64,000 nucleotides of DNA from Legionella waltersii (GTDB lineage Bacteria; Pseudomonadota; Gammaproteobacteria; Legionellales; Legionellaceae): assembly GCF_001468085.1 (NCBI RefSeq), contig NZ_LNZB01000041.1, positions 146,217-210,216 on the forward strand, read 5' to 3'. The translations under genes were made by a program, and so were the position numbers. Position 1 is the first letter of the stretch. The number at the start of each line of letters is the position of its first letter. The notes under the pieces are model-generated. The model did not search any database. It worked only from the letters and a program-made list of their open reading frames with translations, and had not been told where the DNA came from. This document shows positions 1-9,633 of the stretch, one piece after another.

Positions 1-3000
1 GCTTGAAATTAAGATGTTTAAAGAGGGTATTCGATTGAATACTTAAAATCGTTTTGATGACACTTGCTACTCCAGAGGCACTTTCACTGTGTCCAATATT
101 AGTCTTAACTGAGCTAACGTACAAAGGATGTTGGTTCGAGTGTGATTCCGCGAAAATTTTAACTAGAGTATTGAGTTCAATGGGATCGGCTAATGGTGTT
201 CCGGTTCCATGCGCTTCGATAAAATCGATATCTTTAGGGGCAAGATGGGCCTTTGCAAGTGCACTCAGAATAACCTCTTCTTGAGAAGTTCCATTGGGAA
301 CAGTGAAGCCACCGCTTTTGCCATCACTATTGATCGATGTTCCTTTAATCACTGCAAGTACTGTATCATTGTCTTTAATAGCTGTGCTCAAGCGTTTGAG
401 AACTACAACACCGCATCCTTCACTGCGGCCATAACCGTCAGCGTCTTCACTGAATGTTTTACAGCGGCTATCGGGCGATAGCATACGCGCTTTGGAAAGA
501 GTAATGTTTGAATCAGGGGTAAGAATAATATTCACCCCACCAGCTAATGCCATATTGCAATCACCTGATTGCAAACTCAGACATGCATTATGAATCGCAG
601 TCATTGATGAAGAACAAGCGGTATCTATGGCTTGAATTGGTCCGTGGAAGTCAAAAGAATAAGCTACTCGGCCTGCCAGCGCATTAAGCACATTACCCGT
701 GGCGAAAAATATGTTCAAATCTTCTAATGTTACGCCCTGATAAGCAAGGACTCTGGGGTATTCATTTGTGCCTACTCCAACAAACACGCCAGTGACAGTG
801 TCTTTTACTGCATCTAAAGGTAGATTCGCATGCTCTAGAGCATGATAGCTATTTTCCATAAATACACGAAGCTGTGGTGACATCAGCTTCGCTTCTCTCG
901 GACTAATGTTAAAGAATTCTGCATCAAATCGAGATACATCATTGATAAATCCTAGTTGCTTGATGTACAACTTCCCGAGTGCATTAGGATCAGGATCGTA
1001 ATATTTTTCATTATCCCAGCGATCAAGTGGAATATCGGTCATTCCAGTTTCACCGTTTTTGAGCAAACTCAAAAACTCATCAATATTGCTGGCTTTAGGA
1101 AAGCGGCAGCTCATGCCAATAATTGCAATAGGTTCAGGGTTAAGAACAGTAATGGTGGGCTGGCGAGTCACGTTAATGGGAATCAGCAGTTGTTGAATAT
1201 AACGTGACAATTTGTCAATTGTTAAATAGCGCATGCTGGTTAGAGAGGGGATTTCAAGGACAGCGTCGAATAATTCTTTTAGATCACGATCCATTTGTTC
1301 TAAATGAGCGGTGGTAAATCCTAATGCTTCAAGATCTAGATCATCATTTAATTCACTTTTATTGATAATGGTACTGAGCATGGATTTGATTTTTGCTTTG
1401 ATAGTAATAAGTTGCTCTTCTTTCGCTAAGGGGTATATAGAACAAATCCATTGAAGAGAGTCACTACTGGATCTTATTTCATGCCAATGGGGTTTTCTAT
1501 CAAACGAGTACTGAGGTACTTCAACTTTATTGAATGAAACGTTATGAAGTACTGTGCTAACGTCATAGCCATTCAAGTAAGCTTGTTGAATGGAGTGAGG
1601 ATTCTCTGAAATAGAGATTTTTTCTTCATGAATTGATACTTTGCTAATCTGGAAATGGTTGCTTTCGATGATCCTTATTAACTCAGTTTTATTTTGAACA
1701 ACAAACGCACAACGAAATTTCATATGGTCTTTGCAAACCATCAAAGTCGTGCAAATATCTTTAAGGCTGGCTTTGGTATTTTTTAAAAACTCCAGGTACT
1801 GGAATAACATTGACTTTAGAGACGGTTCACTATTCGCAGATAGAACAAAGCATTGTGGTAGGTCTTCATCTGGCTTTTGTGAAGAAATCTCCTGACGTGG
1901 TGCTTCCTCGAGAATAGCTGCTACATTTGTTCCAGTGAAGCTAAAATTAGAGACTTGCACAATTCGCTTTTTAACGTTCGATTTCTTAAAGTCAATGGTT
2001 TCAGTTGGAATTTCAGCAGGAATTTGTTCAGGATGAATCTCTTCATTTGGAGTTGAGTAATGTAGGTTAGCTGGAATTTTCTCTTGTTTTAGCGCGCATG
2101 TGGCTTTAATGAGAGAAGCAAGTCCTGATGAAGAGATCGTGTGCCCTATATTGCTTTTGACAGCTCCGACCACTAGGGGCTTATTCTTATGATGCCCTTT
2201 ATGAACGGCTCCAATTGCATTAAATTCAATTGGATCTCCAACAATAGTCCCCGTACCATGGGCTTCGATGTAGTCAATATCACTGGGAGCTAGATTCGCT
2301 TGTTTAAGTGCGGTTTCATGCATATCTATTTGAGCGTCTATGCTAGGAGCTGCAAGTCCAGTCCCATCACCATTTTGGTTCATTACCATGCTTTTAATGA
2401 CGGCGTGAATGGTGTCTTTGTCTTTTAAAGCATCGCTAAGCCGTTTAACAATGACAACAGCACATCCTTCACTACGGACGAAGCCGTCCGCGTTTTTATC
2501 AAAGCTACTGCATTGTCCTTTCGCAGATAACATACTGGCTTTGGTCAGACCAATAAAGCTCTCAGGGCAAAGGCTTAAATGAACTCCTCCTACAATAGCC
2601 ATGTTGCATTCGTATGTTCTAAGTGCTGATACGGCGAGAAAAAGGGCTGAGAATGAGGAGGAACAAGCTGTATCAATGGCCATGCTTGGGCCTTTCAAAT
2701 TTAGAAAGTGGCAGAGCCTACCAGCAGCCGCACTATTTGCTATTCCAATAGGGGTGTATGCTGTAAATTTGATGTGATCTTTATAATTAAGTTGGCTGTA
2801 TTCATACGTTGATATTCCGCAATAAACACCAGTAATGGAGTCTTTTAAGCTGCGCATAGGAATATTGGCATGATTTAATGCATGCATAGATACTTCCAGA
2901 AAGATTCGCTGTTGCGGATCCATTTGCTTGGCTTCAGCCGATGAAATTTTAAAAAAGGGTGCATCAAATAGTTCAGGGGCAGTTAAAAAACCTCCTTTTC

Positions 3001-3238
3001 GAGTGATGAACTTGTCGTTTTTCTTTCTATCTGGATCGTAGTATTCTTCGAGATTCCATCTTTCTTTGGGCATATCCTTAATGGGGGTTTGCTTATTGAT
3101 AAGCATTTGGTAAAAAGCGTTTACATCCTCTATATCCGAGTCTAATCCGGGGAATTGACAGCCCATGCCAATGATGGCAATTGGTTCGTTTGAACTGTCA
3201 TGGGAAGTTTGTTTTAGTTCGTTTTTCATCCCTACCAT
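1..3238 (-). CDS. Multimodular type I polyketide synthase, N-terminal part (C-terminus outside window)
   Basis: The reading frame stays open from the ATG at 3238 to the window edge, so at least 1079 residues are present and the C-terminus is missing. Two ketosynthase (KS) domains are visible. KS1 covers about residues 10-430, with the active cysteine in DTACSS (C192) and histidines in HGTGT (H327) and NIGH (H366). KS2 covers about 705-1079, with C875, H1010 and H1050. Both KS triads are complete, so both should condense. Between them lie only about 200 residues: a KS-AT linker-like stretch, a VPQYSFDRKPHW post-AT-type linker, and an ACP-like helical segment (about 615-690). No acyltransferase domain fits in that space. 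Where the phosphopantetheine serine of LGxDSL is expected, the sequence reads LGFTTAH. GGA lies just before the ATG. The gene is divergent from trpEG, with 90 bp between them. The product chemistry cannot be predicted from this part. Confidence 0.93.
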   Translation of the reverse strand, partial: MVGMKNELKQTSHDSSNEPIAIIGMGCQFPGLDSDIEDVNAFYQMLINKQTPIKDMPKERWNLEEYYDPDRKKNDKFITRKGGFLTAPELFDAPFFKISSAEAKQMDPQQRIFLEVSMHALNHANIPMRSLKDSITGVYCGISTYEYSQLNYKDHIKFTAYTPIGIANSAAAGRLCHFLNLKGPSMAIDTACSSSFSALFLAVSALRTYECNMAIVGGVHLSLCPESFIGLTKASMLSAKGQCSSFDKNADGFVRSEGCAVVIVKRLSDALKDKDTIHAVIKSMVMNQNGDGTGLAAPSIDAQIDMHETALKQANLAPSDIDYIEAHGTGTIVGDPIEFNAIGAVHKGHHKNKPLVVGAVKSNIGHTISSSGLASLIKATCALKQEKIPANLHYSTPNEEIHPEQIPAEIPTETIDFKKSNVKKRIVQVSNFSFTGTNVAAILEEAPRQEISSQKPDEDLPQCFVLSANSEPSLKSMLFQYLEFLKNTKASLKDICTTLMVCKDHMKFRCAFVVQNKTELIRIIESNHFQISKVSIHEEKISISENPHSIQQAYLNGYDVSTVLHNVSFNKVEVPQYSFDRKPHWHEIRSSSDSLQWICSIYPLAKEEQLITIKAKIKSMLSTIINKSELNDDLDLEALGFTTAHLEQMDRDLKELFDAVLEIPSLTSMRYLTIDKLSRYIQQLLIPINVTRQPTITVLNPEPIAIIGMSCRFPKASNIDEFLSLLKNGETGMTDIPLDRWDNEKYYDPDPNALGKLYIKQLGFINDVSRFDAEFFNISPREAKLMSPQLRVFMENSYHALEHANLPLDAVKDTVTGVFVGVGTNEYPRVLAYQGVTLEDLNIFFATGNVLNALAGRVAYSFDFHGPIQAIDTACSSSMTAIHNACLSLQSGDCNMALAGGVNIILTPDSNITLSKARMLSPDSRCKTFSEDADGYGRSEGCGVVVLKRLSTAIKDNDTVLAVIKGTSINSDGKSGGFTVPNGTSQEEVILSALAKAHLAPKDIDFIEAHGTGTPLADPIELNTLVKIFAESHSNQHPLYVSSVKTNIGHSESASGVASVIKTILSIQSNTLFKHLNFK

Positions 3239-3328
3239 CTTATTCCATAATAAATTGAATCTATTCTACATTTTCAGATCCTACCATGAAAGTGAAATCT
3301 CATTGCAGATGATTAATTTTACAGTAAA

Positions 3329-5509
3329 ATGAATATCGCCCATTTAAATCAATCTAAGAGTATAAGACTTATGTTACAACAATTTAAAACTCAAGGTGGA
3401 ATTCAAGTTGAGTTTTCAGAGCAAGTTCTCGATTACAATCAAGGTATTGAAAATCTTTTGGATCAACTCAATAGTCAAAGAGGGGCTTTATTTGCTTCAA
3501 GTTTTGAATACCCTGGACGTTATACCTGTTGGGACATCGGGTTTTATAATCCACCACTAGCAATAGTATGTAAGCAAAATTTGATTGAGTTGCAAGCGCT
3601 AAACCAGAGAGGTATGGTCATTCTTAGCTTTCTTCAATCATCAATTGATAATCATGACGCATGGGATGTCTTAGTTAGATCAGATAAATCAATTCAACTT
3701 CAAGTTAAATCAACAACACAAGTTTTTAGTGAAGAAGAGCGAAGTCGCCAACCTTCAGTATTTAGCGTGATTCGACTTCTACTTTCATTGTTTAAATCGA
3801 ATGAGGATTCCTATTTAGGAATATACGGTGCATTTGGTTTTGATTTAATTTATCAATTTGAGCAATTGGAGCAACATAAATCAAGAGATTCTGAGCAACG
3901 CGATATGGTTCTGTATTTGCCGGATGAGCTGTATGTTGTGAACCATCGAAAGGAAGAGGCGTTTATTCGAAGGTATGATTTTCAATTTCAAGGTCGATCA
4001 ACACAAACCTTGCCAAGGGATGGCGTATATTCACCCTATCAAGCTGAACGTAAACCAGCTAAAGCAGCTGATCATGCGTTAGGTGAGTATGCACAAGTAG
4101 TCAATAAAGCAAAGAAAAAATTTGCTTGTGGGGATTTATTCGAGGTAGTACCTAGTCAAACTTTTTATACTCATTATAAAGACACGCCTTCATTATTGTA
4201 TCGAAAAATGAGAGAGCTCAATCCATCACCTTATGGATTTTTTATTAATTTAGGTGACGCTGAATATTTAGTTGGTGCTTCACCAGAGATGTATGTTCGT
4301 GTTCAGGGTACTCGAGTTGAAACCTGCCCAATCTCAGGAACTATCAAACGTGGTGCAAATGCCATTGAGGATGCTCAAAATGTGCAAACCTTATTAGAGT
4401 CTAAAAAGGAAGAGTCCGAACTAACAATGTGTACGGATGTTGATAGGAATGATAAATCTCGAGTTTGTGAGGCTGGAAGTGTACAGGTCATTGGGCGTCG
4501 ACAAATCGAAATGTACTCGCGAGTAATCCATACAGTCGATCATGTAGAAGGGTATCTAAGAGAGGAATTTGATGCGGTAGATGCGTTTTTAACCCATATG
4601 TGGGTTGTAACCGTTACTGGAGCACCTAAAATTTGGGCGATGAATTTTATAGAGGAGCATGAGAAATCCCCTCGAAAATGGTATGGAGGTGCAGTAGGCT
4701 GGTTTGGGTTCGATGGCAACTTAAATACTGGACTTGTATTGAGAACTGTACGTTTAATGAAAGGTGTTGCTGAAGTTCGAGTTGGCGCAACTTTATTGTA
4801 TGACTCCATTCCAGAGGCTGAAGAGGAAGAAACTCGTCTTAAGGCCTCTGCGTTTTTAGATATCTTACAAAACCCCGATTTGCCTACGAATAAAAAAGAT
4901 CAGGCAATGGTGAAGACTGGATTAAATAAAAAAGTACTGTTGATTGATCACCAAGATTCGTTTGTGCATACCCTCGCGAACTACCTGCGACAAACAGGGG
5001 CAGAAGTGATGACAGTACGCTACGATCATGCTGCTTCTTATCTTAAAGAAAGACTCTTTGATTTGGTGGTTTTGTCGCCTGGGCCAGGAAAACCAAAAGA
5101 CTTTAAATTATCCAGTACTATTGATTTAATTCTTTCTAAAGAAACTCCTATTTTCGGCGTTTGTCTGGGATTGCAGGGATTGGTTGAATATTTTGGTGGA
5201 CAGTTGAATGTATTGGACTATCCTATGCACGGTAAGCCCTCTATGATTAGCGTAGTTGCTGAAGATGGTTTATTCTCAGGTCTAGGGAGTACTTTCAAAG
5301 CAGGAAGATACCACTCGCTTTATGCGCAACAGGACAAAGTACCGAAGGAATTATTAATCACTGCCATGAGCGAGGATGGGGTAGTAATGGCTGTTTCACA
5401 TAAAGAGCTGCCTATTTATGCGGTTCAATTTCACCCCGAAACAATTTTGACTTTATCAAATCAAACTGGATTAAAAATAATCTCAAATTTAATGACCTTA
5501 GTGAGCTAA
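3329..5509 (+). CDS. trpEG: Anthranilate synthase, fused TrpE-TrpG type
   Basis: A single 726-residue chain joins a chorismate-binding TrpE domain (about 1-520) to a class I glutamine amidotransferase (about 530-726). It would make anthranilate from chorismate and glutamine in the cytoplasm, the first step of tryptophan synthesis. The N-terminal SSFEYPGRYTCWD segment and the GTIKRG, TDVDRNDKSRVC and VTGAPK stretches are typical of the TrpE half. The amidotransferase has the nucleophile in GVCLGLQG (C612) and the HPE motif (H702, E704), so ammonia transfer should work. Length matches the fused TrpE(G) of rhizobia; the shorter PhzE-type fusion of phenazine pathways is the main alternative. It starts 90 bp from the divergent polyketide synthase, so anthranilate could also feed secondary metabolism (inference). 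No attenuator-like trp leader is visible in the 90 bp. Confidence 0.93.
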   Translation: MNIAHLNQSKSIRLMLQQFKTQGGIQVEFSEQVLDYNQGIENLLDQLNSQRGALFASSFEYPGRYTCWDIGFYNPPLAIVCKQNLIELQALNQRGMVILSFLQSSIDNHDAWDVLVRSDKSIQLQVKSTTQVFSEEERSRQPSVFSVIRLLLSLFKSNEDSYLGIYGAFGFDLIYQFEQLEQHKSRDSEQRDMVLYLPDELYVVNHRKEEAFIRRYDFQFQGRSTQTLPRDGVYSPYQAERKPAKAADHALGEYAQVVNKAKKKFACGDLFEVVPSQTFYTHYKDTPSLLYRKMRELNPSPYGFFINLGDAEYLVGASPEMYVRVQGTRVETCPISGTIKRGANAIEDAQNVQTLLESKKEESELTMCTDVDRNDKSRVCEAGSVQVIGRRQIEMYSRVIHTVDHVEGYLREEFDAVDAFLTHMWVVTVTGAPKIWAMNFIEEHEKSPRKWYGGAVGWFGFDGNLNTGLVLRTVRLMKGVAEVRVGATLLYDSIPEAEEEETRLKASAFLDILQNPDLPTNKKDQAMVKTGLNKKVLLIDHQDSFVHTLANYLRQTGAEVMTVRYDHAASYLKERLFDLVVLSPGPGKPKDFKLSSTIDLILSKETPIFGVCLGLQGLVEYFGGQLNVLDYPMHGKPSMISVVAEDGLFSGLGSTFKAGRYHSLYAQQDKVPKELLITAMSEDGVVMAVSHKELPIYAVQFHPETILTLSNQTGLKIISNLMTLVS

Positions 5510-5510
5510 A

Positions 5511-6809
5511 ATGGGTAGAAAAATACTGATTTTATACTTTGTGTCTGTGTTACTCGGTTTATGCACGGGGGTATTGGCTTCATTGTTTCAATTAACCATT
5601 GAGAAGTTCGATCAGGGATTGGCATGGTTTTATAATTTGTTGAGCCATTATGAATTGCCGGTTGGACTTATCTCTGCCTTAATCTCTATGAGCATGTTAT
5701 TCATTGCTTGGTTTTTAGTTAAGAACTTTGCTCCTGAAGCAGCAGGTAGCGGTGTCCAAGAAATTGAAGGTACTCTCTTGCATGAACGACCGATTTTTTG
5801 GAAACGATTATTGCCCGTTAAATTTATCGGGGGCGTTCTGGCAATATCTGCCAAAATGGTTATGGGTAGGGAAGGGCCTACCATTCAAATGGGCGGAAAC
5901 TTAGGTCAAATGTTTGGAGTCTGGTTTGGGTTAAATCGTCATCGGCGTGATACTCTAATTGCTGCAGGTTCAGCTGCTGGTCTAGCTGCAGCATTTAATG
6001 CTCCATTAGCAGGGGTGTTGTTTGTCATGGAGGAAATGAGAAATCAATTTAACTATTCTTTTACCAACTTTAAAATGGTTATTATCTGTTGTGTGTTTTC
6101 AACCATTGCACTGCAATTGATTGTAGGCTCCCAGCCTGCGATACAGATGGAAGTTTTTCCTTTGCCAAGTTTGTCTTCCTTATCCTTGTTCTTTATATTC
6201 GGGATCTTGATAGGTTTTGTTGGGTGGGTATTCAATGTAGTGCTGATGCGAACTTTATCACTGCTCGATGGAATGAGGCCAGATCATAAAAAATACTATA
6301 TTTTAGCAGTTGGCCTATTGGTTGGTTTTTTAGCCTATATTTATCCTACTGTTGTAGGCAGCGGTTATGGCATTATCAGCCAAGCCCTGGTTATGTCGCC
6401 AGCAATAAATGTATTGTGTGTTTTACTGTTTTTTCGATTTATCACTACCATGCTTTCTTATTCTACGGGAGTCCCGGGGGGGATTTTTGCGCCTCTCCTA
6501 GCCTTAGGAACTTTATTAGGTTTGGCCTTCTTTCATTTAGCGCAATGGTTAAGCATGGATTATTCAATTCATCCAGGAATGTTTGCTGTCGCAGGAATGG
6601 GGGCTTTATTCGCCGCTGCAGTTAGATCACCCATTACCGGAGTCGTGCTGGTTGTCGAAATGACTCAAAACTATTCCTTAATTTTACCGTTGATGATCAC
6701 ATGCATTACAGCAACTACAGTTGTGCAACTAGCACATAATGATCCAATTTACACGCAATTATTGAGAAGAACTTTGTATTTAGGCAGAACAGTTTTGCCC
6801 AAGTCTTGA
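5511..6809 (+). CDS. clcA: ClC-family chloride/proton antiporter
   Basis: A 432-residue inner-membrane protein with about ten hydrophobic helices. The three ClC filter signatures are present: GSGVQEIEG, GREGPTIQ and PGGIFAPLLALG. The gating glutamate is E121 in GREGP and the internal proton glutamate is E175 in FVMEEMRNQF. With both glutamates present, exchange of Cl- for H+ is expected rather than a passive channel. The proline of the usual GSGIPE is replaced by glutamine, which is worth noting but leaves the serine intact. The ATG lies one base after the trpEG stop, so the two are probably co-transcribed. Known ClcA proteins support extreme acid resistance. The 3' end converges on the quinone oxidoreductase gene with 18 bp between them. 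Confidence 0.93.
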   Translation: MGRKILILYFVSVLLGLCTGVLASLFQLTIEKFDQGLAWFYNLLSHYELPVGLISALISMSMLFIAWFLVKNFAPEAAGSGVQEIEGTLLHERPIFWKRLLPVKFIGGVLAISAKMVMGREGPTIQMGGNLGQMFGVWFGLNRHRRDTLIAAGSAAGLAAAFNAPLAGVLFVMEEMRNQFNYSFTNFKMVIICCVFSTIALQLIVGSQPAIQMEVFPLPSLSSLSLFFIFGILIGFVGWVFNVVLMRTLSLLDGMRPDHKKYYILAVGLLVGFLAYIYPTVVGSGYGIISQALVMSPAINVLCVLLFFRFITTMLSYSTGVPGGIFAPLLALGTLLGLAFFHLAQWLSMDYSIHPGMFAVAGMGALFAAAVRSPITGVVLVVEMTQNYSLILPLMITCITATTVVQLAHNDPIYTQLLRRTLYLGRTVLPKS

Positions 6810-6827
6810 GAAAATGACTCAAAAAAA

Positions 6828-7796
6828 CTAAGGGATACGTACAATGATTTTTCCAAAATGCTGTCCTGCGATCATTTTTTGCTGTGCCAATGCAATCTGA
6901 TTAAAGCTAAATATGGAGTCTATGTGAGGTTTGAGTACACCTGACTCTAGATGCTGGTACCAATTTACATGGGCAAGTCTCCATAGTCTTGCTTTTTCTC
7001 GAAGGCTTTGTGAACGCAGAACGAAGCCATTAATCTGTAATCGTTTTTGCATCAATAGGAGAAGATTGCATTCGACTTTGTGCCCTTTCATACAAGCAAT
7101 TTGAATCAGTTTTCCATTTGGTTTGAGTAACTGCAGATGTTTGCTAAAATAATCCCCACCAATAAAATCAACAATTAAATCAATCTTGTTGATCCCAATT
7201 TCAGCAAAGAAATCTTGTTTTGTGTGGTTAATGACCAGATCAGCCCCAAGCTTTTGGGAAGTAATTAATTTATCACTGGTACCTACTGTAGTGATTACCT
7301 CAGCATGACTAAGTTTCGCCATTTGAATGCCCAAGGAAGCTATTCCGCTGCCTGCCCCATGAATAAGTAATGATTGACCAGCCTTTAATTGGCCAAGATC
7401 GTACAGCGTGGCATACACCGTTGTTAATGCTTCAGGTATACCAGCTGCGGTTTCATAATCTAAATTGGGTGGAATATGTTGTAATAGTTCTTCATTAACA
7501 ACACATTGTTCTGCATAGGCGCCACTACCCACTAGACCATATACTCTATCGCCAGTTTTAAAGCGAGTTACCTGTGAACCAACGGCCAGTACATCTCCAG
7601 ACAGTTCTAAACCAGGTATCTCTGATTCTCCATCAGGTGGTGGATATTTACCAAAACGTTGGAGGATATCCGCACGATTAAGTGCAGTAGCACGAACTTT
7701 CACTAACACTTCATACTCGTTAAATTTAGGCTCTGCCCCATCACAAATTGTTAACTTAGCTTTTTCTCCTGGGTTTTTAATTAAGATATAGCGCAA
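6828..7796 (-). CDS. NAD(P)H quinone oxidoreductase, PIG3-like zinc-free MDR family
   Basis: A 322-residue medium-chain dehydrogenase/reductase. The N-terminal half has the GroES-like catalytic fold with RADILQRFGKYPPPDGESEIPGLE, typical of the PIG3/QOR group. The Rossmann half has LIHGAGSGIASLGIQMAK for NADPH binding. The cysteine and histidine zinc ligands of alcohol dehydrogenases are absent, which fits the zinc-free quinone reductases. It should reduce quinones or alpha,beta-unsaturated carbonyls in the cytoplasm; the exact substrate cannot be read. Its promoter shares the 127-bp gap with the divergent ugp operon, which contains several TATAAT-like stretches. Confidence 0.9.
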   Translation of the reverse strand: MRYILIKNPGEKAKLTICDGAEPKFNEYEVLVKVRATALNRADILQRFGKYPPPDGESEIPGLELSGDVLAVGSQVTRFKTGDRVYGLVGSGAYAEQCVVNEELLQHIPPNLDYETAAGIPEALTTVYATLYDLGQLKAGQSLLIHGAGSGIASLGIQMAKLSHAEVITTVGTSDKLITSQKLGADLVINHTKQDFFAEIGINKIDLIVDFIGGDYFSKHLQLLKPNGKLIQIACMKGHKVECNLLLLMQKRLQINGFVLRSQSLREKARLWRLAHVNWYQHLESGVLKPHIDSIFSFNQIALAQQKMIAGQHFGKIIVRIP

Positions 7797-7923
7797 GATA
7801 AAGTCCTTTCTTGAATGATGGCCAATATTGAATATTTATAATATATTATAATATCACTGATTCACCTATTTGCTTTAATTCATTAACCATTGAGGTAAGG
7901 TAAAGGATCAATCACTATGCGGT

Positions 7924-8808
7924 ATGCGAATGTCAAAGTTTAATCACCAAAGCATGAATGCCTGGATATTTATTGCTCCTCAACTTCTTATCACCGTAGT
8001 GTTTTTTATTTGGCCAGCTTGTAGTGCTTTTCTTCACTCGCTATTTTATACGGATGCTTTTGGTTTACACAAACAGTTTTCCGGCCTTAGTAATTTCTTC
8101 GATTTGTTTATGGACCCAAGCTATGCAAAAGCATTATGGATTACATTTATCATAGGTATTAGTGTTACCCTAATTACAATGAGCTTGGGTTTACTGATGG
8201 CTACTTTGGTGATAGGACGTCGTAAAAGTCAGGGAATTTATAAAAGTTTATTGATATGGCCCTATGCTATAGCGCCTGCAGTTGCGGCTATACTCTGGCG
8301 TTTTTTATGTCATCCAACACTTGGATGGTTAACTCAGGGTCTTCAATACCTAGGTATAGATTTTGATTATGTGAATCATGCAAATCAAGCACTATTGGTT
8401 GTTATTCTAACTGCGAGCTGGCAACAATTTAGCTATAATTTTATTTTTTATTTTGCTGCATTAAAGGCTGTTCCACAAGCACTTATTGATGCTGCTGTTA
8501 TTGATGGAGCATCTAGCTGGCAGAGATTTTGGCAGATTATTTTTCCAATTTTATCACCAACGACTTTTTTCCTTATGATTATGAATCTCATTTATGGATT
8601 TTTTGAAACCTTTGGAATTATTCAGGTCATGACACATGGTGGTCCTGGTAATAGCACTACAAATCTAATCTATAAAGTCTATGAAGATGGGTTTGAAGGG
8701 ATGGACATAGGAAGCTCTTCAGCACAATCGGTTTTGTTGATGTTAATAGTCGTTGTCGTGACTTTATTACAATTCAGATACCTTGAAAAAAGAGTTCATT
8801 ACGAATGA
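7924..8808 (+). CDS. ugpA: sn-glycerol-3-phosphate / glycerophosphodiester ABC transporter permease UgpA
   Basis: A 294-residue inner-membrane permease with six predicted helices. The cytoplasmic EAA loop that docks on the ATPase is seen as VPQALIDAAVIDGASSW, followed by the THGGPGNSTTNLIYKVYEDGF segment typical of UgpA-type carbohydrate permeases. It would form the membrane channel with UgpE and be powered by UgpC. Two in-frame ATGs lie at 7924 and 7930; neither has a strong Shine-Dalgarno, so the exact start is uncertain. The gene opens a close operon, overlapping ugpE by 4 bp. The periplasmic binding protein gene ugpB is missing from this locus. Confidence 0.93.
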   Translation: MRMSKFNHQSMNAWIFIAPQLLITVVFFIWPACSAFLHSLFYTDAFGLHKQFSGLSNFFDLFMDPSYAKALWITFIIGISVTLITMSLGLLMATLVIGRRKSQGIYKSLLIWPYAIAPAVAAILWRFLCHPTLGWLTQGLQYLGIDFDYVNHANQALLVVILTASWQQFSYNFIFYFAALKAVPQALIDAAVIDGASSWQRFWQIIFPILSPTTFFLMIMNLIYGFFETFGIIQVMTHGGPGNSTTNLIYKVYEDGFEGMDIGSSSAQSVLLMLIVVVVTLLQFRYLEKRVHYE

Positions 8809-9632
8809 AAAAATACCAACAATTCCTTTCGCATGGCATTTTATTTCTGTTTATTTTATTCATGCTCTTGCCGTTATATCTAGCGATTGTAGCCGCAAGC
8901 CATGATGGTACAGCGATGATGCACTCACGCTTGCCATTACTTCCAGGGGGCTCTTTTTTTAAAAATATGCACAGTGTTCTTACTGAAAGTCTAGCTGTAA
9001 CTGGAGGCGAACCTATCACACTCATGTTGACTAATAGTTTTCTTATGGCACTTGCAATTACCTTTGGAAAAATAGTTTTAGCAATTACCTCTGCATTTGC
9101 ATTGGTCTATTTTGATTTTAAATACAAAAAGTTTTGTTTTGCGTTAATCTTTGCAACAATGATGCTTCCCGTAGAAGTGAGAATAGTGCCCACTTTTCAA
9201 GTGATTGCCTCATTTGGTCTTCTAAACTCATTTTCAGGTCTAACACTTCCTTTATTGGCATCAGCAACAGGGACTTTTTTATTTCGCCAATTCTTTATGA
9301 CAGTTCCTAAAGAGTTGGTAGATGCCGCAAAATTAGATGGTTCTGGACCCTTTCGTTTTTTCATTGATATTCTTTTACCGCTATCCAGAATACAAATTTC
9401 AGCCCTGTTTGTTATTTTGTTCGTTTATGGTTGGAATCAATATTTATGGCCATTGGTGATAACCACTGAATCAAAAATGAGCACAATAGTGATGGGCATT
9501 CGTAATTTAGCAGGAGTAGCTGATCAAGTCCCTGAGTGGCACTATATTATGGCTGTCGCACTAATAGCGCTCATTCCACCCTGTTTGATTGTTATTCTTA
9601 TGCAGCGCTGGTTTGAAAAAGGATTAAATTAA
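8805..9632 (+). CDS. ugpE: sn-glycerol-3-phosphate ABC transporter permease UgpE
   Basis: A 275-residue partner permease with six predicted helices. It carries the EAA loop VPKELVDAAKLDGSGPFRFF and the C-terminal segment with WHYIMAVALIALIPP that marks MalG/UgpE-type subunits. The ATG overlaps the ugpA stop in an ATGA arrangement, which implies translational coupling and equal stoichiometry with UgpA. Gene order ugpA-ugpE-ugpC matches the classic operon apart from the missing ugpB. Substrate identity rests on resemblance to the Ugp family; maltose-type or other glycerolipid headgroup uptake cannot be strictly excluded. Confidence 0.92.
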   Translation: MKKYQQFLSHGILFLFILFMLLPLYLAIVAASHDGTAMMHSRLPLLPGGSFFKNMHSVLTESLAVTGGEPITLMLTNSFLMALAITFGKIVLAITSAFALVYFDFKYKKFCFALIFATMMLPVEVRIVPTFQVIASFGLLNSFSGLTLPLLASATGTFLFRQFFMTVPKELVDAAKLDGSGPFRFFIDILLPLSRIQISALFVILFVYGWNQYLWPLVITTESKMSTIVMGIRNLAGVADQVPEWHYIMAVALIALIPPCLIVILMQRWFEKGLN

Positions 9633-9633
9633 A

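Noticed and set aside
54..1207. Short plus-strand open frames opposite the polyketide synthase
   Set aside because: They are antisense shadows of a continuous ketosynthase-coding frame with intact active-site motifs and no ribosome sites.
6800..6835. Terminator between clcA and the quinone oxidoreductase gene
   Set aside because: Only a 5-bp TTGAG/CTCAA stem without a suitable T-tract on the plus strand; too weak to call.
7917..7943. An 8-codon frame before ugpA resembling a leader peptide
   Set aside because: It overlaps the ugpA start in another frame and has no stalling or terminator features.
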